A DNA stretch of 64,000 nt from positions 21,466 through 85,465 of the forward strand of contig CACDOC010000003.1 in assembly GCA_902554355.1 (NCBI GenBank), read 5' to 3'. Origin of the DNA: an uncultured SAR86 cluster bacterium (GTDB lineage: Bacteria > Pseudomonadota > Gammaproteobacteria > Magnimaribacterales > Magnimaribacteraceae). The first letter of the stretch is position 1. Every line of letters begins with the position of its first letter. Below, piece after piece: positions 34,427 to 43,200 of this stretch. The notes below the pieces were generated by a model, which made no database searches, was not told where the DNA came from, and saw only the letters and a list, made by a program, of their open reading frames with translations. The position numbers were made by a program, and so were the translations under genes.

Positions 34427-35092
34427 ATGAATAAAATATTATTAAAGAAATTATTGGCTGAATTTGTGGGGACATGTTTTCTTGTAATGATTGTCGTTGG
34501 TTCTGGGATAATGGCTCAGAGCTTATCAACTGATCAGTTAAGTATTCTTCTAGCAAATACCATAGCAACTGGAGCAGGACTGACTGCATTAATTTGGATA
34601 TTCATCTCAATTTCAGGAGCTCACTTCAATCCTGCGGTCAGTTTAATAATGTTTTTAAAGAAAGAGTTAACATTTAAGGAGTTTTCTTGTTTCAGTTGCG
34701 CCCAGTTTGTCGGAGGATTTTTTGGTGTAATTATAAGTAATATTATGTTTGGCATGGATCCAGTGCAGATTTCAGAAAACTCAAGAAGTGGATTGAATAT
34801 ATATTTTAGTGAATTGGTAGCTACATTTGGTCTTATCATTACCATTCTCGGTGTAAGAAAATTAAGTACTCTTGCCATTGCACCAGCAGTAGGGTTATAT
34901 ATCTCAGCAGGTTATTGGTTTACATCTTCAACTTCCTTTGCAAATCCTGCAGTAACTTTTGCCAGAGGATTCAGCGATACCTTTACTGGTATCCATCCAG
35001 AGTTTATTTTATCTTTCATAATCTTTCAGATTATTGGTGCTTGTTTAGCAATGCTTTTTATGAGTTATGTGCAGAATGATGAAATTAAATAA
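34427..35092 (+). CDS. MIP family channel (aquaporin / AqpZ-like)
   Basis: A 221-residue membrane protein with six helices and both NPA boxes: GAHFNPAVS (68-70) and SFANPAVTFARGF (173-175), the latter followed by the selectivity-filter Arg. The sequence is nearer water-selective aquaporins and ars-type AqpS than GlpF, since no GlpF-type insertion is apparent. No arsenic or glycerol gene is adjacent. It follows yedK by 27 bases and may be co-transcribed. Confidence 0.9.
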   Translation: MNKILLKKLLAEFVGTCFLVMIVVGSGIMAQSLSTDQLSILLANTIATGAGLTALIWIFISISGAHFNPAVSLIMFLKKELTFKEFSCFSCAQFVGGFFGVIISNIMFGMDPVQISENSRSGLNIYFSELVATFGLIITILGVRKLSTLAIAPAVGLYISAGYWFTSSTSFANPAVTFARGFSDTFTGIHPEFILSFIIFQIIGACLAMLFMSYVQNDEIK

Positions 35093-35224
35093 ACCTAGAT
35101 AAGCACTTTTAAACACTGAATAGAATTAAATTTAGCATTCTAAATTTATATATCTTAACGAACAGCATCTAGGTTCATGGTACTTTGCCTTTTAATTAAA
35201 TAATTTTTTTATAAGACACAATCA

Positions 35225-35251
35225 TTTCACATTCTAGAAAAGTAATTGTCA
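35225..35251 (+). promoter_or_regulatory. Degenerate Pho-type element before lipoprotein-receptor operon
   Basis: TTTCA (35225) and TGTCA (35247) are 22 bases (two 11-base steps) apart, as at gspD. AGTAAT (35241-35246) takes the -10 position after TTTCA, and CCTAAT (35263-35268) lies 11 bases after TGTCA. The middle half-site is not recognisable. The spacing is the main evidence. Confidence 0.45.
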
Positions 35252-35296
35252 AATCGCTCAGGCCTAATACCCAGACTTAATTAGGAGGAGTTCATA

Positions 35297-38164
35297 ATGC
35301 TATTACGCTTTTTATCTATATTCAGTTTGTTTTTAATTGTTTCTTGTGGAGGAGGTGGTGATACCTCAATAGATTCTCCAGGAGAACTTGGTCAGGTTTC
35401 AGCACCAACTGCTGCTGACCAACAAGTTGTAGTTGGTGGTTCTGTACTGACGGGAACTTGTCCTAGCTCATCAAACATTGATGTTGACGACAGTATTGGT
35501 GGTAACACTGTCTGTGCAATATCAGGCACCATAACTGGTGATCTTACGTTAACTGATGATGTAATTTATAGATTAAGCGGCACAGTTAATGTGGGTGCCG
35601 ACATGGGAGGAGATGGAACAAAAGCTGGAGGTTCAGCTGGTGTTTTGAACATTCCTGCGGGAGTAACCATTGTTTCAAAAACTTCTGCTGATTATCTTGT
35701 TGTTCAGAGAGGTTCGAAGATTGAAGCTAAAGGAACAGCATCAAAACCAATTGTCTTCACTCACTCTTCTGTTTTAGATGGTTCACTTACAAATCCAGAT
35801 ACAGCTAGTGGTCTCTGGGGTGGATTGGTTATCTTAGGTAAGGCACCTATTAATAAATGTTCTAATGATGTTCGAGGTACCGCAAGTTGTGAAAAACTCG
35901 TTGAAGGAGCAACAGATGCTCTGATGGGTGGAGCAACTCCAAATGATAATTCAGGAACATTAAGATTTGTTAGGGTTGAATATGCTGGTTATGAAATATT
36001 TCCAGGTAACGAATTAAATGGAATCACTTTTGGTGGTGTAGGTTCAGGAACTACCGTTGATTATGTTCAAGTTCACAATAATCAGGATGATTGTGTTGAG
36101 TTTTTTGGCGGCACTGTAAACGTTACTCATTTGGTTTGTACAGGTGCTGGAGACGATAACCTTGATATTGATTGGGGTTATACAGGCAAGATGCAGTACG
36201 TTGTAGTTAAACAATCTAGAGGTGCCGGAGATCACATTGTTGAATCAGATAATACGAATGCTGATGCATCAGTCGGATATTTAACTACTCCAAGATCTCA
36301 ACCAAAAATTGCAAACTTTACTTTCCTTTCAACCGGTAGAGACGAAGCTCTAAAATATAAAGAAGGTGTATCCGGTATGTATATGAATGGTATTGTTGTC
36401 AGTTCTGGTGATAAAGGTTGTATTGAACATACCAAGGCAGAAACACTCCAAGACGCACCTGGTTATGACAAAATTGCTCATCATTCAGTCTTCATGGATT
36501 GTGGAACTGGTGGTGTTTATAATGCAGGAGACGATTCTGCCACAGTAGCAGAATTACAAGCTTCTATTGAATCTAGAGCTACTAACCTAGTTACTGACAA
36601 AACTAATACATTGGTTGGTCAGATGTTCTTGGGAACTAACGAATCTGGTGTTGTTTCGGCATTTACTAATCAAACAGCTGTTTGTGCAGTTGGATCTCAT
36701 GCAAGTGGAACTTCAACCTTGTGTCCAAGTGACGCAACTCAAATTGATGGTTTTTTCGCTAAAACAAACTATGTTGGTGCTTTCGCTCCAGGATCTGATG
36801 AAGACAACAACTGGGCAGCAGGATGGACTAAAGGTCTTTTTACTGCACCAGAATGTCCAGTCGGAACTTTTGAATCTGAGCAACTAGAAGGTAAAAAAGT
36901 CTGCAGTGTTCAGGGAACCTTAACAAGTGATGTCACCTTAACAAGAGGCAACTTCTACAAGCTTGTAGGAAAAGTTCAAGTTGGTGAAGACATGGGTGGC
37001 GATGGAACAAAAGATGGTGGAGCCAGTGCTACTTTAACAATAGAGCCCGGAGTTACTGTATTTGGTGAATCTGGATCTGATTATTTAATCGTAATGAGAG
37101 GTTCTAAATTAATGGCTAATGGTACAAAATCTGCACCAATTATCATGACTGGTAGAGATGATGTTACAGGACAAGCTACTCAGTTTTCTAGAGGTTTATG
37201 GGGTGGGTTAGTTTTACTTGGCCAAGCTCCGATAAACAAATGCTCTAATGATGTCCGAGGTACCGCTGCTTGTGAAAAAGTAGTTGAAGGTTCATCCGAT
37301 GCACTTATGGGCGGAAACACTCCTGACGACTCAAGTGGATCACTAAAATATTTAAGAGTTCAGTATGCTGGATATGAAATATTTCCAGGTAACGAATTGA
37401 ATGGAATCACTTTTGGTGGTGTAGGTTCAGGAACTACTGTTGAATACGTTCAGGTTCATAATAATCAAGACGATTGTGTAGAATTCTTCGGCGGTACGGT
37501 TAATGTCAAATACTTAATCTGTACAGGTGCTGGAGACGATAACCTTGATATTGATTGGGGTTACCAAGGGAAGCTACAATTTGTAATTGTTAAACAATCA
37601 TCTGATGCGGGTGATCATATTGTAGAATCTGATAACACCAATGCCGATGCATCTGTTGGTTATTTAACAGAGCCTAGATCTCAACCAATTATTTCAAACT
37701 TTACTTTTATCAGTAATGGTAAAGATGATGTTATCAAGCTTAAAGAAGGTGTTTCAGGAATTTATACAAATGGTATTGTCATAGATGCATCTAATAGTAA
37801 GGCCTGTATTGAAACCACTAAAGCTGAAACTTTCCAAGACGCTGCAACAACGCCAAAGGTTACATTTAACTCAGTAGCATTTGATTGTAAGGCGTTAGCA
37901 GCACTGGGTGATGACGCAGGAACACTTGCTCAAGCTGAAGCTTTAATAACTGTAGGAAGTAATAACCTTTACTCTGTAGATTCTGGTGGAGGTTCATACG
38001 TTCCAACAGTTTCAGGAGTAATTAATGGTACAGCTGAAAATGCAATGACGGTAGCTGATAAATCAGCAGATGCATTCTTTACAACTACTGATTACGTAGG
38101 GGCTGTAAAAGATTCTACTGATACTTGGTATAAAGATTGGACTGTTTCTGGAAGCTTAAATTAA
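35297..38164 (+). CDS. Large surface or periplasmic lipoprotein with two internal repeats
   Basis: A 955-residue protein with a clear lipoprotein signal (MLLRFLSIFSLFLIVSC, then GGGGD). Two long repeats follow, rich in Gly, Thr, Asn and Asp, with a beta-solenoid look: each has DMGGDGTK, LWGGLV, APINKCSNDVRGT, ALMGG, YAGYEIFPGNELNGITFGG, VHNNQDDCVEFFGGTVN and AGDDNLDIDWGY. Conserved Cys pairs suggest disulfides, and the Asp clusters suggest calcium binding. A good GGAGG precedes the ATG. A TonB receptor follows 25 bases later, so the lipoprotein probably presents or captures that receptor's ligand. No enzyme motif is recognised. Confidence 0.85.
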   Translation: MLLRFLSIFSLFLIVSCGGGGDTSIDSPGELGQVSAPTAADQQVVVGGSVLTGTCPSSSNIDVDDSIGGNTVCAISGTITGDLTLTDDVIYRLSGTVNVGADMGGDGTKAGGSAGVLNIPAGVTIVSKTSADYLVVQRGSKIEAKGTASKPIVFTHSSVLDGSLTNPDTASGLWGGLVILGKAPINKCSNDVRGTASCEKLVEGATDALMGGATPNDNSGTLRFVRVEYAGYEIFPGNELNGITFGGVGSGTTVDYVQVHNNQDDCVEFFGGTVNVTHLVCTGAGDDNLDIDWGYTGKMQYVVVKQSRGAGDHIVESDNTNADASVGYLTTPRSQPKIANFTFLSTGRDEALKYKEGVSGMYMNGIVVSSGDKGCIEHTKAETLQDAPGYDKIAHHSVFMDCGTGGVYNAGDDSATVAELQASIESRATNLVTDKTNTLVGQMFLGTNESGVVSAFTNQTAVCAVGSHASGTSTLCPSDATQIDGFFAKTNYVGAFAPGSDEDNNWAAGWTKGLFTAPECPVGTFESEQLEGKKVCSVQGTLTSDVTLTRGNFYKLVGKVQVGEDMGGDGTKDGGASATLTIEPGVTVFGESGSDYLIVMRGSKLMANGTKSAPIIMTGRDDVTGQATQFSRGLWGGLVLLGQAPINKCSNDVRGTAACEKVVEGSSDALMGGNTPDDSSGSLKYLRVQYAGYEIFPGNELNGITFGGVGSGTTVEYVQVHNNQDDCVEFFGGTVNVKYLICTGAGDDNLDIDWGYQGKLQFVIVKQSSDAGDHIVESDNTNADASVGYLTEPRSQPIISNFTFISNGKDDVIKLKEGVSGIYTNGIVIDASNSKACIETTKAETFQDAATTPKVTFNSVAFDCKALAALGDDAGTLAQAEALITVGSNNLYSVDSGGGSYVPTVSGVINGTAENAMTVADKSADAFFTTTDYVGAVKDSTDTWYKDWTVSGSLN
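35525..36330 (+). repeat. Lipoprotein internal repeat, copy A
   Basis: First of two homologous coding repeats; matching bases lie 1383 bases (461 codons) upstream of copy B over the central part. Blocks near 35998-36060 and 36140-36180 are almost or fully identical to copy B at DNA level. Confidence 0.9.
36914..37713 (+). repeat. Lipoprotein internal repeat, copy B
   Basis: Second copy of the repeat. The identical DNA blocks at 37381-37440 and 37523-37563, including synonymous positions, point to a recent duplication or gene conversion in the central part. Confidence 0.9.
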
Positions 38165-38189
38165 TCAAGGGTAATAATAGGAGTTACTA

Positions 38190-40793
38190 ATGAAAATATT
38201 ATCAAGTAAAAAGTTTGGCTTAACGACTCTTTTGCCCTTGTTACTACTTACCTCTTCAATTTCTGCAGATGAAGTTGATGAGGTGGTAGTCAGCGGATAC
38301 TTCATTCCAGACGAAAAGAGAGATACCACAGAAATAAATGTGGTTTTAGATAGTACTGCAATAGAAAGGACTGGCGATGACAACATAGCAGTTGCATTAA
38401 CTAGACTTACTGGTCTAAGTTTAGTTAGAGGTAAATATGTCTACGTTAGAGGCTTGGGGGAAAGATATTCTGCTGCCACACTCAATGGCGGTGTTTTACC
38501 AAGCCCTGAACCGCTTAAAAGAGTTGTTCCATTAGATCTTTTTCCAACTGAGGCGATTGAATCAGCTATTGTTCAAAAAACATACTCCGCAGATATGAAT
38601 GGTGAATTTGGTGGCGGTATGATTGCAATTAAAACAAAAGCAGTTCCTTCAGAAAGAATTGCATCTTTATCGTTATCCACGGGTTACAACACAAATCATA
38701 AAGAAGATGGTCTTCTTTATGATGGCGGTGGAGATGATGACTGGGGCTATGATGATGGTATCAGAGATTATCCAGCTTCAGTCGCAAGTGCAATTGCTGC
38801 TGGTAAAAAAATTGATCGATCTAATTTTGAACCATATCAACTAGCTAATATGGCTAGAGAATTTGAAAACTCTAAACTATGGGTGATACAAAAGGGCAAT
38901 GTTCCTGCTAATGGTTCATTCAATGTAACCTATGGCAATCAACTTGATTGGGATCTTGGCAATGACCTTTCATCTGGATTTCTATTAACAGCAGGAGTTA
39001 AATCTTCTTGGCAAACTCAAGAAGGTTTAAGGCAAACTGGAGACTTGCAAGCTAATTCAGACGGAACTGTATCTGTAATCAAGGCCGAAGATAAAACATT
39101 TATGTCTACGTCTAATGATGCTACAACTTATGGAATGGGTGTCTTTGGAGTTGAATCGGATTCTGCAGAGGTAAAATTGACTTCCCTATACATCCACAAA
39201 GGCACTAAAGAAGCAAGATCTATAACTGGATATGATCCAAGTGATGCTGCTGATGTACGTGAAGATTATACTGAGTTTTTTGAAAGAACTTTGCGCAATA
39301 ATCAGCTAAGTTTTGATAAGATTTTTCAAAATGAAATTACTTTGAATGGAAGAGTATCTTTCGGAACGGCAAGTCGTAATGCACCTTATGAAAGATCTGT
39401 TTTTTATGAAGATAGTGATAATGACGGTATATTTTTATACGATGTTAACACAGGAAGAAATCAAACTCAGTTCAGTAGTGTAGACGATGATGTTTTTAAT
39501 ATCGGTTTAGATCTAACGCTTCCCGTTGAAACTGATACCGCTGATTTAATCTTTAAAATTGGGTTAGATCAGAAAGTGAATGATAGGGAGGCTGAAGTTA
39601 GAAGCTACAGATTTTTAGCTGCTGGTGGACCTCTCCCCGATGATTTACTTGGAAAAAGAGTTGATTATATATTTGCTGATCAGAACCTTGATCCAAATAG
39701 ACTTTATGTGATTGAAAATACTGGTTCTTCATCACCTGCTGGATACGAAGGTGAGCTTGAAACTGACGCTTATTATGCATCTGTTGAAGCGTTGATCTCT
39801 GATCAATTTAGGATCTCTGCTGGAGCTAGATACGAAGACGGAACACAGGAAATTAATACCTATGATCTTTTTACTGGTAAAGACAACTCGATAGATAAAA
39901 CAATTGATGAAGATTATATTCTTCCTAGCCTAACGTTTACATATCTACCTGAGAATTATGAAAATCTTCAAATCAGATTTGGTTACTCTGAAACTATTGC
40001 TAGGCCAACATTCAGAGAATTGTCACCTACACTATTTGTAGACGTAGATACTGATAGGGTGATAGCTGGATCTTTATATCTTGAAAATTCAGAGATTGAA
40101 AATTTCGACCTCAGACTTGAATATTATTTTGATCAAAATCAATTTTTAACGCTTGGTGCTTTTTATAAAGAGATTGATAAACCAATTGAAGAATCTGTAA
40201 CAGAAATTGGAGACTTGGTAATTACTTCATACCAAAACGTACCTTTAGCTGAAATAAGCGGTTTTGAATTTGAATTTGAGAGAATTTTTGACGGTTTTGA
40301 ATCATCTTGGTTTGCAAGTAAAGAACTGTTAGTAAAAGTAAACTACACTTTCACTAACTCTGAAATTGTAATCGGAGAAGGAGATACGTTTGTTAATTTA
40401 GTGGGCGTGACCGAATTAGCTTCAAGCTTATTAGCTAATGGTAGGGACGATAGATTACAGGGTCAATCTGATAATATTCTTAATTTTCAAATTGGCTTCA
40501 ATGATTTCATTGCAAATTCTCAAGGTACCCTAATTTTTAACTATGTTGATGATAGGGTTAGGGCAAGAGGAATTGATGTTTTACCAGATATCATAGAGGA
40601 AGTACCAACAACTCTTGATTTTGTTTACTCACGAAATTTTGATGTTGATGACCTGGAGAACACTTTAAAACTATCATTGGAGATTCGAAATATTTTAGAT
40701 GAGTCCTATGAGGCAACTGTTGCTGATAATATTTTCTATGATCAGTATGATTTAGGTAGATCCTTCTCATTGGGATTAAAATATGAGTTCTAA
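38190..40793 (+). CDS. TonB-dependent outer-membrane receptor paired with the repeat lipoprotein
   Basis: An 867-residue receptor. The signal peptide ends TSSISA. The N-terminal strand DEVDEVVVSGYFIP is followed by the plug, with YVYVRGLGERYSAATLNGG, LPSPEPLKRVVPLDLFP and GGGMIAIKTK, then a barrel ending GRSFSLGLKYEF with the C-terminal Phe needed for Bam assembly. The RGLGERY/PSPEPLKR plug is a distinct receptor class from the phytase-linked one. It is co-transcribed with the lipoprotein, 25 bases apart. The ligand is unknown; the setting suggests an organic phosphate or a metal-phosphate complex. Confidence 0.9.
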   Translation: MKILSSKKFGLTTLLPLLLLTSSISADEVDEVVVSGYFIPDEKRDTTEINVVLDSTAIERTGDDNIAVALTRLTGLSLVRGKYVYVRGLGERYSAATLNGGVLPSPEPLKRVVPLDLFPTEAIESAIVQKTYSADMNGEFGGGMIAIKTKAVPSERIASLSLSTGYNTNHKEDGLLYDGGGDDDWGYDDGIRDYPASVASAIAAGKKIDRSNFEPYQLANMAREFENSKLWVIQKGNVPANGSFNVTYGNQLDWDLGNDLSSGFLLTAGVKSSWQTQEGLRQTGDLQANSDGTVSVIKAEDKTFMSTSNDATTYGMGVFGVESDSAEVKLTSLYIHKGTKEARSITGYDPSDAADVREDYTEFFERTLRNNQLSFDKIFQNEITLNGRVSFGTASRNAPYERSVFYEDSDNDGIFLYDVNTGRNQTQFSSVDDDVFNIGLDLTLPVETDTADLIFKIGLDQKVNDREAEVRSYRFLAAGGPLPDDLLGKRVDYIFADQNLDPNRLYVIENTGSSSPAGYEGELETDAYYASVEALISDQFRISAGARYEDGTQEINTYDLFTGKDNSIDKTIDEDYILPSLTFTYLPENYENLQIRFGYSETIARPTFRELSPTLFVDVDTDRVIAGSLYLENSEIENFDLRLEYYFDQNQFLTLGAFYKEIDKPIEESVTEIGDLVITSYQNVPLAEISGFEFEFERIFDGFESSWFASKELLVKVNYTFTNSEIVIGEGDTFVNLVGVTELASSLLANGRDDRLQGQSDNILNFQIGFNDFIANSQGTLIFNYVDDRVRARGIDVLPDIIEEVPTTLDFVYSRNFDVDDLENTLKLSLEIRNILDESYEATVADNIFYDQYDLGRSFSLGLKYEF

Positions 40794-40809
40794 TTCTATT
40801 TATTACTTT

Positions 40810-40840
40810 AAAATGGGCTCTACAGAGCCCATTTTATTAT
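40810..40840 (+). terminator. Rho-independent terminator just before gspC
   Basis: AAAATGGGCTC pairs with GAGCCCATTTT (11 bp) across TACA, followed by ATTATT. It ends the receptor operon. Its 3' arm and tail occupy the place where a gspC ribosome site would be, since gspC starts at 40842. Confidence 0.88.
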
Positions 40841-40841
40841 T

Positions 40842-41234
40842 ATGGAAAATTTCAACATAGCTAAGAAAATAATTTTTTATTGTTTAGTTTGCTTTGTTTT
40901 AGTTGCATTGATATATCAACTTTTTTTAATATTTAATGCACCAACGTTTCAAAAAACATCTCCCATAAATGTTTCAGCTACTATTAATAATAATTTAAAC
41001 TCAAATTATAGTAATCAAACTGCAACTCAGTTAACCAATGATGAATTTCCTTATAAAGTCGTTGGTTATAGGGCGGGAGAAAAAAATAGTTCAGTTGTAC
41101 TTAGAAAAGCTGATGTCGATTATGTTGTTCAGCAAGGTGAACTGATTGAAAATACCTATAGACTAATTTCTGTTAGTAAAAATGAGATAGTATTTGATAG
41201 AGCAGGAAAACAGATGTACATCAAAATAGATTAA
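40842..41234 (+). CDS. gspC: Type II secretion inner-membrane protein GspC, short form
   Basis: A 130-residue protein: a short cytoplasmic stretch, one membrane helix (about 11-30), a Ser/Asn-rich linker, and a small beta domain (YKVVGYRAGEKNSSVVLRKA, then VDYVVQQGELIENTYRLISV) that matches the GspC homology region that contacts GspD. The C-terminal PDZ or coiled-coil domain of classical GspC (about 270-300 residues) is missing. The ATG is six bases after a terminator stem and has no Shine-Dalgarno sequence. Being upstream of gspD supports the call. A truncated but functional GspC is likely. Confidence 0.78.
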   Translation: MENFNIAKKIIFYCLVCFVLVALIYQLFLIFNAPTFQKTSPINVSATINNNLNSNYSNQTATQLTNDEFPYKVVGYRAGEKNSSVVLRKADVDYVVQQGELIENTYRLISVSKNEIVFDRAGKQMYIKID

Positions 41235-41288
41235 GAATATCTCCTTTATTTTCAACAACTTATTTCTGATCTAGTAAAAACACAAATT

Positions 41289-41326
41289 TGTAACATAAAT
41301 TTCACAAAGTGACAGCACAATTGTCA
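41289..41326 (+). promoter_or_regulatory. Pho-type promoter array before gspD
   Basis: Half-sites at an 11-base period: TGTAA (41289), TTTCA (41300), a non-matching slot (41311) and TGTCA (41322). TCACAAAGTGACA is shared with the phytase-receptor promoter. CACAAT at 41316-41321 lies 11 bases after TTTCA, and CAGAAT at 41338-41343 lies 11 bases after TGTCA; either could be the -10. Confidence 0.65.
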
Positions 41327-41358
41327 CTAGATCACCTCAGAATGTCGTTCATTCAAAA

Positions 41359-43200
41359 ATGACTAAAAAATTAATAATCTTTGCTTTACTGATCCCTTTT
41401 TTTATTGGTGCAGAAGACACTTATATTCTTAATTATGATGACGTTGATATAAAAAAAGTTACACAAGATGTCGCAAGCTTTTCCAATAAGACATTAATCC
41501 TCGATCCGAAAGTGAAGGGAAGAGTTTCTATCTTTTCAGATACTATTCTTACATCTCAACAAGTTTGGGAGGTATATTTAAGAACTATTCAGGTTAGTGG
41601 TTTCTCTGCAGTCTCCGACGGTAATATTGTCCGAATTGTGTCTGAAAACGACGCTACTCGCGATGAAACTGATATTTCTAATGATGGCGACTTTTCTACA
41701 AAGATTATCCCATTAGTTAATCGATCTGCTGGGGGTATTTTGCCCATGCTCAAACCAATTACTGGTAGGCAATCATATTTATCCAGTATTCCCTCCGTCA
41801 ATTCCATATTGATTGTTGATAAATTATCAAATGTACAGAGGATTGAAACCTTGGTAGATCAATTAGATAAAGATAATTCTGCTCAAATTTCTATTATTAA
41901 ACTTGATAATTTATCTTCAATTGAAGCAGTAAGAATTTTAGAGCGTCTAAAATTACAAGAAAATCCAACCATTAATAATTTTATAGCTGTGCCATTTCCG
42001 ACTTCCAATTCAGTGATTCTTTCAGCAAATAACTTTGTAACAAATAATATAACTAAAACTTTACAGGCACTAGATAAAGATGCTTTGAACGATAGTTCTG
42101 TTGCAGTTATCTATTTAAAATTTGCTAAAGCTGACGAAGTTTCTGCAATACTAAATACTGTTTCATCACGTTTTACTAACTCAGAATCATCTGAAAAACC
42201 TGTAGTTACTTTCCACGAGAAAACTAATTCCATTATTGTATCAACCGAGCAAGCTAATTTAGATGTAATACGTAATCTCATATCCAAACTTGATATTAGA
42301 AGAGCACAGGTATTGGTTGAGGCGATTATTGTAGAATTATCTGAGACCGCTGCAAAATCACTAGGAGTAGAAACTGTTTTTGCAGGAGGTGAGGAAGGTG
42401 ATGTACCCTTGGCCATCACTAGGTTTCAAGATTCAAATTCACCTGATTTATTAGCTTTAGCTGGTTCAGCTGCTGAGTCGGGAGATGATGTAACTCTTAG
42501 AAATATTGGTGCTTCATCGTTACTTAATACTCAAGGACTCATTGCTGGCTTAGGAAGCATTGAATCAAATGGTGATAGCTTTGCAGCCATTATTAGTGCA
42601 ATTGTAAGCGATCAAGATTCGAACATCTTATCTACACCATCGATTATTGCTATGGATAATGAGGAAGCTAATCTTGTAATAGGTCAAGAAATCCCCATCA
42701 CCACAGGTGAAAGTCTTGGAGCAAATAATGCTAATCCATTCAGGACAACCTCAAGGCAAGAAGTAGGTATCAAGCTCTCTATCGTTCCTCAGATCAATGA
42801 AGGAAATAGTGTAATTTTAAATATCAATCAAGAGGTTTCTGGAGTTGTAGGCCCATTAACGGGAACCGCTGATCTTATTACAAATAAAAGAAGTATTGAA
42901 ACAACTGTGCTAGTAGATAACAACCAAGTAATAGTACTTGGTGGACTAATTGATGATGATGTTCAAAGTTCTGAATCAAGAGTACCTATCTTAGGAGCCA
43001 TACCCGTTGTAGGTAATCTCTTTAAGTCATCATCTCAATCAAGGGTTAAGCGAAATTTATTGGTTTTCATTAGGCCAACAATTCTTTTTGATCCCAATGA
43101 CGTAATGGAGCTTTCGAATGAGAAATATAATTATATAGAGGCTCTAAGAATGATGGATGGTGAAAAATCTGACATTATTGATTTAACTAGAAAACCATAA
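41359..43200 (+). CDS. gspD: Type II secretion outer-membrane secretin GspD
   Basis: A 613-residue secretin. Signal peptide residues 1-18 (ending IGA), N0 domain from YILNYDDVDIKKVTQDVA, three N-type repeats to about residue 305, then the secretin core with VLVEAIIVEL, ILSTPSIIAMDNEEANLVIGQEI and VLGGLIDDDVQSSESRVP. It forms the outer-membrane channel. A six-codon mini-ORF (ATG at 41342) overlaps the start as ATGA. No pilotin gene is seen nearby. First gene of a tightly overlapping gspD-O run. Confidence 0.93.
   Translation: MTKKLIIFALLIPFFIGAEDTYILNYDDVDIKKVTQDVASFSNKTLILDPKVKGRVSIFSDTILTSQQVWEVYLRTIQVSGFSAVSDGNIVRIVSENDATRDETDISNDGDFSTKIIPLVNRSAGGILPMLKPITGRQSYLSSIPSVNSILIVDKLSNVQRIETLVDQLDKDNSAQISIIKLDNLSSIEAVRILERLKLQENPTINNFIAVPFPTSNSVILSANNFVTNNITKTLQALDKDALNDSSVAVIYLKFAKADEVSAILNTVSSRFTNSESSEKPVVTFHEKTNSIIVSTEQANLDVIRNLISKLDIRRAQVLVEAIIVELSETAAKSLGVETVFAGGEEGDVPLAITRFQDSNSPDLLALAGSAAESGDDVTLRNIGASSLLNTQGLIAGLGSIESNGDSFAAIISAIVSDQDSNILSTPSIIAMDNEEANLVIGQEIPITTGESLGANNANPFRTTSRQEVGIKLSIVPQINEGNSVILNINQEVSGVVGPLTGTADLITNKRSIETTVLVDNNQVIVLGGLIDDDVQSSESRVPILGAIPVVGNLFKSSSQSRVKRNLLVFIRPTILFDPNDVMELSNEKYNYIEALRMMDGEKSDIIDLTRKP

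Noticed and set aside
34427..35092. Part of an arsenic resistance operon
   Set aside because: Aquaporins occur in ars operons, but no arsR, arsB or arsC gene is adjacent.
35525..37713. Mobile element or CRISPR as source of the repeated DNA
   Set aside because: The repeats are in frame within one coding gene with 461-codon spacing, which is an internal protein duplication.
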